Assembly: GCA_020637495.1 (NCBI GenBank)
Contig: JACJVV010000003.1
Coordinates: 156,069-220,068 of the forward strand
Length of the DNA stretch: 64,000 nt
Source: Candidatus Woesearchaeota archaeon
GTDB taxonomy: Archaea > Nanobdellota > Nanobdellia > Woesearchaeales > JACJVV01
Direction of reading: 5' to 3'
The notes beneath the pieces were generated by a model that saw nothing but the letters and a program-made list of their open reading frames with translations, was not told the origin of the DNA and searched no databases. Position 1 is the stretch's first letter. Every line of letters begins with the position of its first letter. This document shows positions 53,156 through 60,712 of this stretch, piece by piece. The position numbers and the translations under genes were made by a program.

Positions 53156-53691
53156 TGGATTGCAAGATATGTACAATTATTGGGAATAAGCAGCAGTTCG
53201 ATAGAGTACGGATCTACCAAGATGATATCTGCGTTGGTTTGCTCAGCACAAGACCTGCTTCACTTGCTCATGCAATAGTTTTCCCTAGGAAGCATTATAC
53301 GATAATGGAACAGGTTCCTGATGAAGAATTGATGCACATATTTGAAGTATGCAACAAAATCTCCAGAGCTATGTTCGAATCACTTAATATACAAGGCACA
53401 AATATATTGGTGCAGAATGGACTCCCTGCTGGCCAAGAAGAACCACATTTCTCAGTCAATATAATTGCAAGACAAGAGAATGATGGAATCAAACTTGATT
53501 GGCAACCTAAACAGCTTCAGCAGGAAGAGATGTCAACTGTTGAACTGCAATATAAGAAATTATTTGATGAGGTAGGTACAAAAGTAATACATCCAGAGCA
53601 AAATTTAAAAACTGAAGATAAAAAAGCAGATATAACAGATGATGGAGATGAAGAGAATTATCTTGTAAAATACTTCAACAAAATACCATGA
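53155..53691 (+). CDS. Second HIT-family protein, active site lost
   Basis: A 178-residue protein with the HIT fold (MDCKICTII, PASLAHAIVFPRKHY, ILVQNGLPAGQEEPHF). The HxHxH triad reads HFSVN, so the second and third His are gone. The tail is acidic. It overlaps its paralogue by one base and the DsbB gene by four. The two may form a heterodimer; HIT proteins are dimers. Catalysis by the usual route is not expected. Confidence 0.7.
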   Translation: MDCKICTIIGNKQQFDRVRIYQDDICVGLLSTRPASLAHAIVFPRKHYTIMEQVPDEELMHIFEVCNKISRAMFESLNIQGTNILVQNGLPAGQEEPHFSVNIIARQENDGIKLDWQPKQLQQEEMSTVELQYKKLFDEVGTKVIHPEQNLKTEDKKADITDDGDEENYLVKYFNKIP

Positions 53692-54206
53692 TAGAAGCAA
53701 TAGAGAATTTCATACCAACATTGGCAGCATTTACACATATCGTGATAGTATTGACTCTGTTCGGGTTGATAACCATAGATATAAGAGAGAAGATCATAAG
53801 GACATTCATCAAGCATAAGAACTTATTGGTCATGATATTATCAATAGCTGCCATATCAGGCAGCCTCTTCTATTCTGAGATTGTAGGGCTTATACCATGC
53901 AGATTATGCTGGTACCAGAGGATTGCAATATTCCCCTTATCAGTATTGAGCATAATCGCATTTGTAACCAAAGATAAGAAGCCAGACAGATATATATTGC
54001 CATTGGCTGCAATCGGAGCATTCATCTCTGCTTACCATTATGTAACACAATTCTTTGTAGTATCAACAAGTTGTATCGTGGGGGAAGCAAACTGTGCAGA
54101 CAAATTATTCATGCACTATGGATATATAACAATACCATTAATGGCATTCACAATCTGCATTTCAATAATCCTTATATATGCGATTTCTAGAATGTCTAAA
54201 AAATGA
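53688..54206 (+). CDS. DsbB-family disulfide-generating membrane protein
   Basis: A 172-residue membrane protein with about five hydrophobic segments. PCRLCWYQR carries the first redox Cys pair next to the quinone site, and STSCIVGEANCADK carries the second pair in the outward loop. It passes electrons from a DsbA-like protein to quinone. The DsbA-like protein at 14341-15012 is the natural partner. It overlaps both neighbours by four bases. Confidence 0.9.
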   Translation: MIEAIENFIPTLAAFTHIVIVLTLFGLITIDIREKIIRTFIKHKNLLVMILSIAAISGSLFYSEIVGLIPCRLCWYQRIAIFPLSVLSIIAFVTKDKKPDRYILPLAAIGAFISAYHYVTQFFVVSTSCIVGEANCADKLFMHYGYITIPLMAFTICISIILIYAISRMSKK

Positions 54207-54505
54207 ATCTCGACAGAATTCTGAACTCAATAATACCAAGAGACCAGGAGTATATAATAGTCCCACATATGCTTGAGACTGGTGAGAATGTCCAAAGACA
54301 TATGCACCCAAAAGCGAATGAATGGGTAGTTTATGACCAAGGAGAGTTCACATTCACTATTGATGGCGTAACTAAAACATATAAAGGGAATGGCAGATTT
54401 ACAAAGATACATATTGCTCCAGGCCAATTGCATTCCATGGAATGTCTATCACCTATGAGTTATTTTGTTGTCAGGGATTGTATAGATGAGATAATATATC
54501 AATAA
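54203..54505 (+). CDS. Small cupin-domain protein
   Basis: A 100-residue single cupin. ENVQRHMHPKANEWVVYDQGEFTFTID is the first cupin motif (His, His, Glu metal ligands) and IHIAPGQLHSME the second with its His, so a metal site is likely. The reaction is unknown. The start overlaps the dsbB stop (ATGA), so it ends a four-gene transcript of two HIT proteins, DsbB and the cupin. Confidence 0.72.
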   Translation: MNLDRILNSIIPRDQEYIIVPHMLETGENVQRHMHPKANEWVVYDQGEFTFTIDGVTKTYKGNGRFTKIHIAPGQLHSMECLSPMSYFVVRDCIDEIIYQ

Positions 54506-54541
54506 TGTTTATAAAAGAAGTTCTGACAATTATTTATATTC

Positions 54542-54565
54542 TGCTGACGTGGCACAATCTGGTAC
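54542..54565 (+). repeat. External copy of the tRNA-Ser 5' end
   Basis: A 24-base exact direct repeat of 54650-54673: one leading base plus tRNA positions 1-22 (acceptor 5' strand and most of the D-arm). It lies 108 bases upstream of the gene. A TATA box (TTTATAAAA at 54508-54516) is placed to start a transcript close to this copy. The bases between hold hairpins AGGG/CCCT, CAGT/ACTG and the 7-pair GCTAAGC-ATAAA-GCTTAGC. It is not a full tRNA. Confidence 0.65.
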
Positions 54566-54650
54566 ACAGCGCTGAGGGACTGCACCCTACAGTTTATACT
54601 GGCAGCCAAGCTAAGCATAAAGCTTAGCGAACAGAAAAAGCAGAACAAAT

Positions 54651-54752
54651 GCTGACGTGGCACAATCTGGTACTGCGCAAGCCTGGAAATTGATATATCA
54701 ACAGGTGAGCTTGTTTCCTCTGGATATCCCGGTTCAAATCCGGGCGTCAGCG
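54651..54752 (+). tRNA. tRNA-Ser(GGA) with anticodon-loop intron
   Basis: Acceptor GCTGACG/CGTCAGC, D-arm GCAC...CTGC, anticodon stem CAAGC/GCTTG, a long variable arm with TCC-TCT-GGA, T-arm CCCGG-TTCAAAT-CCGGG and G discriminator fit a type II tRNA. The anticodon GGA is at 54685-54687. A 19-base intron (54689-54707) lies at the canonical 37/38 site and contains the hairpin TTGA-TATA-TCAA, with CCTG/CAGG pairing giving a bulge-helix-bulge-like shape. A T-run follows the 3' end. Confidence 0.85.
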
Positions 54753-54755
54753 CTT

Positions 54756-55511
54756 TTATTTCTTGGCTATCTTCCACATGCTGTCAAAGAATTTCTTGAA
54801 TGCGTCAGCAGCTTCCTTGCTTGTCACTTTTATGACAATAGGCTTGCTTATCAGCATTATTATAAGAACTTTGTTTGCGTATAAATTTATCTCTGTAAAT
54901 GTATCGTTATGTAGAAACCTCATCTCATTCTTTCCTTGACTGAAAGGTGCAGTCCTTCTCTTATTCTTCCTTACTTCTTCATTGAATATTATCTTTGTCG
55001 CAAACTGATTCTTCTCACGCTTAAGACTATACTGATCAAAAAAGATATCTGCCATCTCACTATCAAATCCCTGGCTCGCTCCAAAAACATAATTGCTGTC
55101 TTTTGGAGTCAGAGTATTTATTATATCATCAAAAGCGGTCTTCATTCCCTCCCATCCATAAAAAACCTCTACATCCTGTGATTCCTCAGTATCAGCATAT
55201 TTTGCCAGAAGTGTAGGTAACATACTATCAATCAATTTCTTCTGATTATTTATCTCAGATTGTTTTGCTTCAAGGTAGTCCTTTATCCTCCTAGGATCAG
55301 ATGCACGGAAGTGTATTATTCCATTCTTTTTTACAGAAGAAATTATTCCTTTCTCCAGAAGTCGATTAGCAACATCATATATCTTCGATGGAGAAATGCC
55401 GGATTTTTTTGCTAAAGTAGTTCTTGTTGATTCACCAAGATCAAGAAGAGCTTCATATAGCTTAACCTCACCATTAGTCAATCCAATCTCCTTCAGTTCA
55501 TTTAAGTTCAT
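54756..55511 (-). CDS. TrmB-family transcriptional regulator
   Basis: A 251-residue protein. The N-terminal winged helix (LTNGEVKLYEALLDLGESTRTTL, PSKIYDVANRLLEKG) leads to a coiled coil and a single PLD-like effector domain ending AADAFKKFFDSMW. It is divergent from a membrane protein gene, with an inverted repeat right at its start. This repeats the arrangement at 38-40 kb. Known TrmB proteins respond to sugars; the ligand here is unknown. Confidence 0.82.
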   Translation of the reverse strand: MNLNELKEIGLTNGEVKLYEALLDLGESTRTTLAKKSGISPSKIYDVANRLLEKGIISSVKKNGIIHFRASDPRRIKDYLEAKQSEINNQKKLIDSMLPTLLAKYADTEESQDVEVFYGWEGMKTAFDDIINTLTPKDSNYVFGASQGFDSEMADIFFDQYSLKREKNQFATKIIFNEEVRKNKRRTAPFSQGKNEMRFLHNDTFTEINLYANKVLIIMLISKPIVIKVTSKEAADAFKKFFDSMWKIAKK

Positions 55512-55513
55512 AT

Positions 55514-55530
55514 TGTCCCCTAGAGGGACA
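55514..55530. promoter_or_regulatory. TGTCCC-CTAGA-GGGACA inverted repeat
   Basis: Six-base arms with a 5-base centre, 3 bases upstream of the TrmB ATG and 37 bases upstream of the membrane protein ATG. It lies where RNA polymerase would start the TrmB transcript. Likely TrmB operator for both genes. It differs from the palindrome at 39020. Confidence 0.6.
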
Positions 55531-55566
55531 CCTATGTTAATAAAGGTTTCTATAATAGCATATCAC

Positions 55567-56385
55567 ATGAAGATACTCAATATAACCTGGCCTATAATCA
55601 TCGGGGTAACACTGCTATTATATGTTCTGATAATAGTAAGCTTGCCATTCAGCCAGACGATGGCATTGGTATTTCTCTTAGCTGTGATCGGAGTGTGGAG
55701 CAGGATTCCAGGAGTCGGGATACCACATCCTTTCTTCATACTCTATCAAGCTGATGTAATCGACATATTCATGCTGCTCATATCGATACATATAAGTCCA
55801 GTAACTGCTATACTGTTCGTATGGTTCTGTAACTTCTCATCAAGATCCGCAGGAGTATTCCCACCTAGCTGGGGAGGAACTTTTCATGACAGCATCATAA
55901 TGACAGTATTAGCATTGCTCGCACCCCTGTTCTATGCAATGTTTAGCGGGAACATATTCGTAGTAATAGGTGTATATTCTGTCCTAAGAATTGTTGGTTT
56001 CATAATCATGGGATTCATCTGGCCTATAAGAAGCATACCACAACTATTCTTCGATGAGATCGGTGCAGGGATAGCAATATTCATCATTAACATGTTCTAT
56101 GCAAAAATGTTCGGAACATTCTTCGAGGACATGCTAATAAGGGGCGCTGTCTTCAACTGGACCTTGTTCCTTGTAGTCACAATTGTTGTGCTAGGGATTT
56201 TGGTATTAGTCTATGGCTTCTCGCCTAAAAGATCAATCAATAATGCTGCAAAGATAGGAAAAAAGTTATTCAAGAAAAATCTCGAGAATAAAAAAATAAG
56301 AAAAGAAGATATTGACGATGATGTAAGATTTGTCAGAGAAGCCTTAGAAAAGCCTCAAAATGACTCATTCAACTTTCATCCCTAA
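55567..56385 (+). CDS. TrmB-linked multi-pass membrane protein 2
   Basis: A protein of 272 residues from the ATG at 55567; the frame extends upstream through the regulator gene but without a plausible start. Six or so hydrophobic segments are followed by a charged tail of about 50 residues ending DDVRFVREAL. It is a paralogue of the protein at 39801-40580 (shared W-S-R-x-P-G and FPPSW/TPPWS regions). Divergent from its TrmB regulator. Function unknown. Confidence 0.65.
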   Translation: MKILNITWPIIIGVTLLLYVLIIVSLPFSQTMALVFLLAVIGVWSRIPGVGIPHPFFILYQADVIDIFMLLISIHISPVTAILFVWFCNFSSRSAGVFPPSWGGTFHDSIIMTVLALLAPLFYAMFSGNIFVVIGVYSVLRIVGFIIMGFIWPIRSIPQLFFDEIGAGIAIFIINMFYAKMFGTFFEDMLIRGAVFNWTLFLVVTIVVLGILVLVYGFSPKRSINNAAKIGKKLFKKNLENKKIRKEDIDDDVRFVREALEKPQNDSFNFHP

Positions 56386-56586
56386 TGCTTTCACAATCTT
56401 CGTCATAGGACAAAATCCCGTGAAACTGAACTGCAGCATATTCAATGATACAAAAATAGGAAGTGCAATCCACCATATTGAATGGTAGATCGCCAGAATT
56501 GATCCTATCAATACCAATGAACTAGCTGCACGATATATCAATGTTGATTCCTTGATTACCTTTCTTAATTTAGTTGATCTCTTCAT
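56365..56586 (-). CDS. DUF2892 (YgaP-like) small membrane protein
   Basis: A 73-residue protein with two hydrophobic segments. NMLQFSFTGFCPMTKIVKALG is the DUF2892 signature also seen at the membrane end of YgaP, which there follows a rhodanese domain; none is present here. The Cys could matter. The ATGA overlap with the upstream gene and a GGAGG site show it is the last gene of the RND operon. Its end overlaps the convergent gene by 21 bases. Confidence 0.78.
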   Translation of the reverse strand: MKRSTKLRKVIKESTLIYRAASSLVLIGSILAIYHSIWWIALPIFVSLNMLQFSFTGFCPMTKIVKALGMKVE

Positions 56587-57830
56587 TTTTTTTTCCTCCT
56601 TGTGAACAGGTAAATTCCAATTACTAATACTGCACCTATCAACCCGTAGATCAGCATATAGTTTGGCTTCTTTCCTGTGATCTCAAATTGCGCACGACGA
56701 TTGAAAGTATAGAGAGTATCATCACCTTCATCGCTATCACCCATCGATCTTATGAGCAATTTGAAATCATGCACTTTTGTCTCCGCATCAGAGTTTGCTT
56801 TTATGGTAAATATTGCTGTACCAGTCTCTCCTGGTTCTAGTTCACCTATGTAATCAGAACGGACATCCATAGTGAAAGGCTGTGAATTCTGTTTAATTAT
56901 CCGTACATCAACAGCTTCTGCACTTTGTTCGCCTACATTCTTTATCGTGACTTCCAACTTGGATGTGTCACCTGCAAGCCCTGAACCTGTAACGTTGACA
57001 ACTTCAAGGTATGGTCTTGATTCAACCAGAAGAGGGAAAGTCGTAACCTTTGTATATTTGTTGTTGTCAATATCCATGTAATTGAACTTTGCCTTTATGT
57101 TATAGACACCAGATGCTGCTTCCTCGTCGATATCGATTGAGAAAGTCACCTTTTTCTGAGAACCTGCCTCAACAAGCCCTACCCAAAGCCTGTTATTGTC
57201 TGAATAGGATGAAGTGATGTTCTCAGGTAGCTCAAGTATTATCTCGACAGCTTTTGCATCCTTCTCACCAACATTATCTATTGATGTCTCAAGATTGATG
57301 TATTCAAAACCTGGACGTATCTCGAGGGGGGTGGTCTTCACATTAGAGATGTCAAGGATTATACCTTCTTTCTTTACAGGCATAGTGAACCTCACAAAAC
57401 CTGCAGTCTCTACAACCTTCCCGTCACGGTACCATGTTCCTTCAAGCCTGAACTGATAGTTGCCTGCTGGTGCATTCTGCATAACCTTGACCCTGAAACG
57501 TTTATTATACTGCGTATTTGCAAGCACGCTTCCAAACAGATTATCACCTGCTGCATCCTGTACAATTACATATTTCTCAGTCAATGAATCATCAGGCAGG
57601 AGCTTGACCTGGAACTTATAGTCTGCATCGGTAATCTTACTTGTTGAGTCAATAGGTTGTGCTTCATATTGTATCACTATGTCAACCTCATCACCTGCAG
57701 CCACAATAGCTGGATCAAAACTGATGTCGTTCAGCTGCATCTCAGCATTTACAGGAACTGCATGAAGCAATCCAAATACTGCTAATACAAAAAGTGCTAT
57801 AATTTTGTGTGTTGAGTCTTTCATTATCAT
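56583..57830 (-). CDS. Exported CARDB/NEW3-like domain protein with C-terminal anchor
   Basis: A 415-residue protein (COG1361-like) with a signal peptide ending VNA, four or so beta-sandwich domains and a final TM segment (YGLIGAVLVIGIYLF) followed by RRKKK. NVGEKDAKAVEIILELP and NVGEQSAEAVDVRI are repeated CARDB/NEW3 signatures. In many archaea such proteins sit with RND transporters and may act as outer subunits. It overlaps the RND gene by an ATGA and has a GGAGG site. Confidence 0.75.
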   Translation of the reverse strand: MIMKDSTHKIIALFVLAVFGLLHAVPVNAEMQLNDISFDPAIVAAGDEVDIVIQYEAQPIDSTSKITDADYKFQVKLLPDDSLTEKYVIVQDAAGDNLFGSVLANTQYNKRFRVKVMQNAPAGNYQFRLEGTWYRDGKVVETAGFVRFTMPVKKEGIILDISNVKTTPLEIRPGFEYINLETSIDNVGEKDAKAVEIILELPENITSSYSDNNRLWVGLVEAGSQKKVTFSIDIDEEAASGVYNIKAKFNYMDIDNNKYTKVTTFPLLVESRPYLEVVNVTGSGLAGDTSKLEVTIKNVGEQSAEAVDVRIIKQNSQPFTMDVRSDYIGELEPGETGTAIFTIKANSDAETKVHDFKLLIRSMGDSDEGDDTLYTFNRRAQFEITGKKPNYMLIYGLIGAVLVIGIYLFTRRKKK

Positions 57831-58996
57831 TTTGTTTTCCTCCTAATAGGTTCTTGATTGTTCGAATTAGATTTCTTATCATACAGATAGACTATTACAG
57901 GCAGAAGGAATATCGCACCTACCAATGTAGAGCTTATTCCAATTGCAAGTATTATACCCAGTGTCTGCATCGCTGGGAGCACACCAAAAAGAAGTGCAAG
58001 GAATCCTGCTGATGTCGTCAATGAAGCTCCTAGCATCGCTCTCAACAATTCGCTCATCGTATCATTCAATGATTCACGAGAAGAAGCTCCTTTCTTCCTT
58101 TGGCTGAAATATGAATGTATCACATGGATACCAAAGTCAATACCTAAGCCCATTATCATCGCAGCTGCAACCATAGTTACTACAGTTATTGTAAAGTTCA
58201 AGTATCCTGCAAGCCCCATCGTCCAGAGCAAAGCAGTCATCACTACAATCATCGGCAGCATACCTTTACCTAATGAGCCAAATGTGATGAAGACAACTAT
58301 GGATATCAGTATCATGCTGACTAATGTTATCATAGCGAAATCACTCATGATCACATCAAAAGTTGCCTTATCTATCGCATTGAATCCTGTAAGCTGTGTT
58401 GTTACTCCTGGATTCATATAATCCAAAGATTCAATGTCAAAATCAATAGCCTCTATCACTTCAGTTATAGTCTCTGCTGATGCTCCTGTGTCTGATCTTA
58501 TACGTATCACGCTGTATGACATGTCATTCGATAAAAACAGAGGAGTCTGGGGATTCTTTCTCAATAAATCTTTAGCATGGTTCACTGAATCAGGTATCTT
58601 CTGGTTTGGGTTGAGTGTTGGGTCTTTTACAATGTCAGCTAATGTCGTGACTTCAAGTATATGCTCTCTTGTCCTGAGCTTCTGTGCCAATGAATCCATA
58701 TATCTTAGAACATCAGGTGATCTTGGATCAAGGTCAGTGAAGACAAGTATGTACATCATATCTGCACCGAACTCATTCCTCATATTATTCATTGACTCTA
58801 TCTCTTGGATCTCCTGCGGAAGAACTTTCTCTAGTGATGGTTCAACATTGCCTATCAACAAGAATATTCCTGGAATCAGTAATACAGTTATGACTGCAAA
58901 TACCATAATAAAGACAAATGGGAATTTCATCTGCAATGATACTATCTTCTTTGCAATGTCCTCAAGCATCTGCATCACCCTTTCCCTTACCTTCAT
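57827..58996 (-). CDS. RND/MMPL transporter, C-terminal half
   Basis: A protein of 389 residues from the ATG at 58996 (a longer start at 59026 and a shorter one at 58975 also fit). One TM segment, a loop domain of about 150 residues and a set of five TM segments with MIMGLGIDFGIHVIHSYF, the proton-relay helix of RND proteins. It corresponds to the second repeat of archaeal HAE3-type exporters. Together with the next protein it makes a full transporter. Substrates could be lipids or hydrophobic compounds. Confidence 0.8.
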   Translation of the reverse strand: MKVRERVMQMLEDIAKKIVSLQMKFPFVFIMVFAVITVLLIPGIFLLIGNVEPSLEKVLPQEIQEIESMNNMRNEFGADMMYILVFTDLDPRSPDVLRYMDSLAQKLRTREHILEVTTLADIVKDPTLNPNQKIPDSVNHAKDLLRKNPQTPLFLSNDMSYSVIRIRSDTGASAETITEVIEAIDFDIESLDYMNPGVTTQLTGFNAIDKATFDVIMSDFAMITLVSMILISIVVFITFGSLGKGMLPMIVVMTALLWTMGLAGYLNFTITVVTMVAAAMIMGLGIDFGIHVIHSYFSQRKKGASSRESLNDTMSELLRAMLGASLTTSAGFLALLFGVLPAMQTLGIILAIGISSTLVGAIFLLPVIVYLYDKKSNSNNQEPIRRKTK

Positions 58997-60230
58997 GTTT
59001 CCGTCTAAGGTGTAATGTCTTTCCATCCATCAAGTGCTTGTGCACATCCTTTGGATCACATTTTTTCCCATTAGCAAGCATGTATTCTCCTTCTACACCA
59101 AAATGTGCTTTCCTTGTTATCAGCTTTATGAAATCCTCTTCAATCACAAGAAGTGCAGGAAGGCCGAAGAGTGAGAACAGCAAAGAGTATGTTATCCCTA
59201 TTGCCATCAATATACCGAACCTTCCCATCTCAGGCATCACTCCTGCCAAGAAAGCAAGGAAAGCTGCAATAGTCGTTATTGATGTTGCAGTCAAAGCGAC
59301 TCCTGTATCAACTACAGCCTGCTCAATACCATGCTTTATGCTCATCCCTTTCTTCCTCTCATACTTGAACTTGTTCATGATATGTATTGCGAAGTCAATT
59401 CCTATACCAATAACCATCGCAGCAACTCCTCCAGCAAGTGTAGAGATGGGAAGTCCTGTATAACCCATAGTACCATAAAGCCAATTGACGCTTATTGTGA
59501 CTACAATTATAGGTACAACAGCACTTGAGAATGTCCCGAAGATAATCATTGTTATTATGAAAACAAGCAGTGTTGAGATCCATTGTGTGTTGGAACGGTC
59601 AGCGCTTATCAACTCTCCAAGACGCTGCTGGATTATCGGAGTTCCTGTATAAAGTATCTTTACACCTGAAGGTGATCCTAAGCTCTTGATCGATTCCTTA
59701 ACAGATGTAGCAAGAAGCTGCATCCTCTCATCGCTCGCTGACACATCCGTAGTAGCTATTATCACCAATGTTGTCCTATCCTTATTTATGTAAGAGGATA
59801 ACAAAGAATCATCAAGGTTTATTGCATCCATAGAATCAGAATATGATCTCTCATCGATGTCACCAAGTATCGATGCTGGAGAATAAACCTCAATTATATC
59901 TGATTTTGATCTAAGTACTTCCTCTACATCCAGAACATATCTGTATATATCATATGAAGTGATGTCAATGTTACCAACATCTGCATCCCTATCAATCTGA
60001 AGTATTATCCCAATAGTATCCTGGCCCATTGCATTGTCTCTCAAAGTATTGAATGCCTTTATCTCCTCAATGTCTTTCGGCATCATCTGCTCAAGAGAGG
60101 CTACAGTCCTTACGGAGGATACACCACCATATATTGCCAGAGAAAGCATAACTATGAACAGGACTGTAAGATAGGGGTGCTCTACTTGGATATGTGCAAT
60201 CTTTTTCAAAAGTTTGATATATAAGTTCAT
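58962..60230 (-). CDS. RND/MMPL transporter, N-terminal half
   Basis: A protein of 422 residues from the ATG at 60230, 16-30 bases after a TATA-like box, so leaderless. One TM segment, an outward domain and five TM segments with MVIGIGIDFAIHIMNKFKYERKKG. The tail is basic. It overlaps the C-terminal-half gene by about 35 bases in another frame. Both halves keep a full set of parts, so this is a true two-gene form rather than a frameshift. The HxlR-type repeats overlap its promoter. Confidence 0.8.
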   Translation of the reverse strand: MNLYIKLLKKIAHIQVEHPYLTVLFIVMLSLAIYGGVSSVRTVASLEQMMPKDIEEIKAFNTLRDNAMGQDTIGIILQIDRDADVGNIDITSYDIYRYVLDVEEVLRSKSDIIEVYSPASILGDIDERSYSDSMDAINLDDSLLSSYINKDRTTLVIIATTDVSASDERMQLLATSVKESIKSLGSPSGVKILYTGTPIIQQRLGELISADRSNTQWISTLLVFIITMIIFGTFSSAVVPIIVVTISVNWLYGTMGYTGLPISTLAGGVAAMVIGIGIDFAIHIMNKFKYERKKGMSIKHGIEQAVVDTGVALTATSITTIAAFLAFLAGVMPEMGRFGILMAIGITYSLLFSLFGLPALLVIEEDFIKLITRKAHFGVEGEYMLANGKKCDPKDVHKHLMDGKTLHLRRKHEGKGKGDADA

Positions 60231-60238
60231 ATTTCTAG

Positions 60239-60282
60239 GTAACTTAAAGTTACTTAAATATGTTTGGTAACCTACAGGTAAC
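60239..60282. promoter_or_regulatory. HxlR-type operator repeats
   Basis: GTAACTT-A-AAGTTAC (60239-60253) is a perfect dyad, and GGTAAC occurs twice as a direct repeat with a 5-base gap at 60266-60282. They lie between the divergent RND operon and HxlR gene and overlap the RND start site and TATA box (about 60246-60262). Likely HxlR sites that repress the RND operon. Confidence 0.65.
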
Positions 60283-60304
60283 ATGATCAACCAAGAATCT
60301 GATA

Positions 60305-60673
60305 ATGAGCAACAAAATGCAAGAAAAAGATGAGAAGGGCGTCAAGAAATGCGATTGTCCTATTGATGGTGTTGCACAGATAATAGGCAGCAAATGGAAC
60401 ATTGTGATATTGAGAGATCTTTTCCTAGGTAAGAAGCATTTCAATGAGTTCAGAAAAGCTAATCCTGAGATATCCAATAAAGTGCTTGCCCAGAAATTAA
60501 GGGAACTTGAGTCATTGGGATTGATAATAAAGAAGCATGAAGGTGATAAAAGCTGCTACGAATTAAGTGAGGATGGGAAAGAGCTAAAACCAGTCATGCA
60601 GACCATGGCTGAATTCGGGAAAAGATACTGTGATAAATTGACACATTACCAAGATCTCATCTCTAAATTGTAG
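60305..60673 (+). CDS. HxlR-family transcriptional regulator
   Basis: A 122-residue winged-helix dimer. KKCDCPIDGVAQIIGSKWNIVILRDLFLGKKHFNEFRK is in the standard family order, with NKVLAQKLRELESLGLI as the recognition helix region. The conserved Cys near the start (CDCP) is the redox or ligand sensor in several members. It is divergent from the RND operon, with the GGTAAC repeats between, so it probably represses that operon until a toxic compound appears. Confidence 0.9.
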   Translation: MSNKMQEKDEKGVKKCDCPIDGVAQIIGSKWNIVILRDLFLGKKHFNEFRKANPEISNKVLAQKLRELESLGLIIKKHEGDKSCYELSEDGKELKPVMQTMAEFGKRYCDKLTHYQDLISKL

Positions 60674-60712
60674 ACGCGATATATTTATAAGCCATTATTG
60701 AATCGTGTCCAT

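Noticed and set aside
54499..54777. A 92-residue minus-strand reading frame
   Set aside because: It is the antisense of the tRNA-Ser gene and its upstream copy; the peptide shows the pattern typical of translated tRNA.
58962..59026. Frameshift joining the two RND halves
   Set aside because: Each half has its own start region, loop domain and helix set, and the overlap pattern is that of normal coupled genes.
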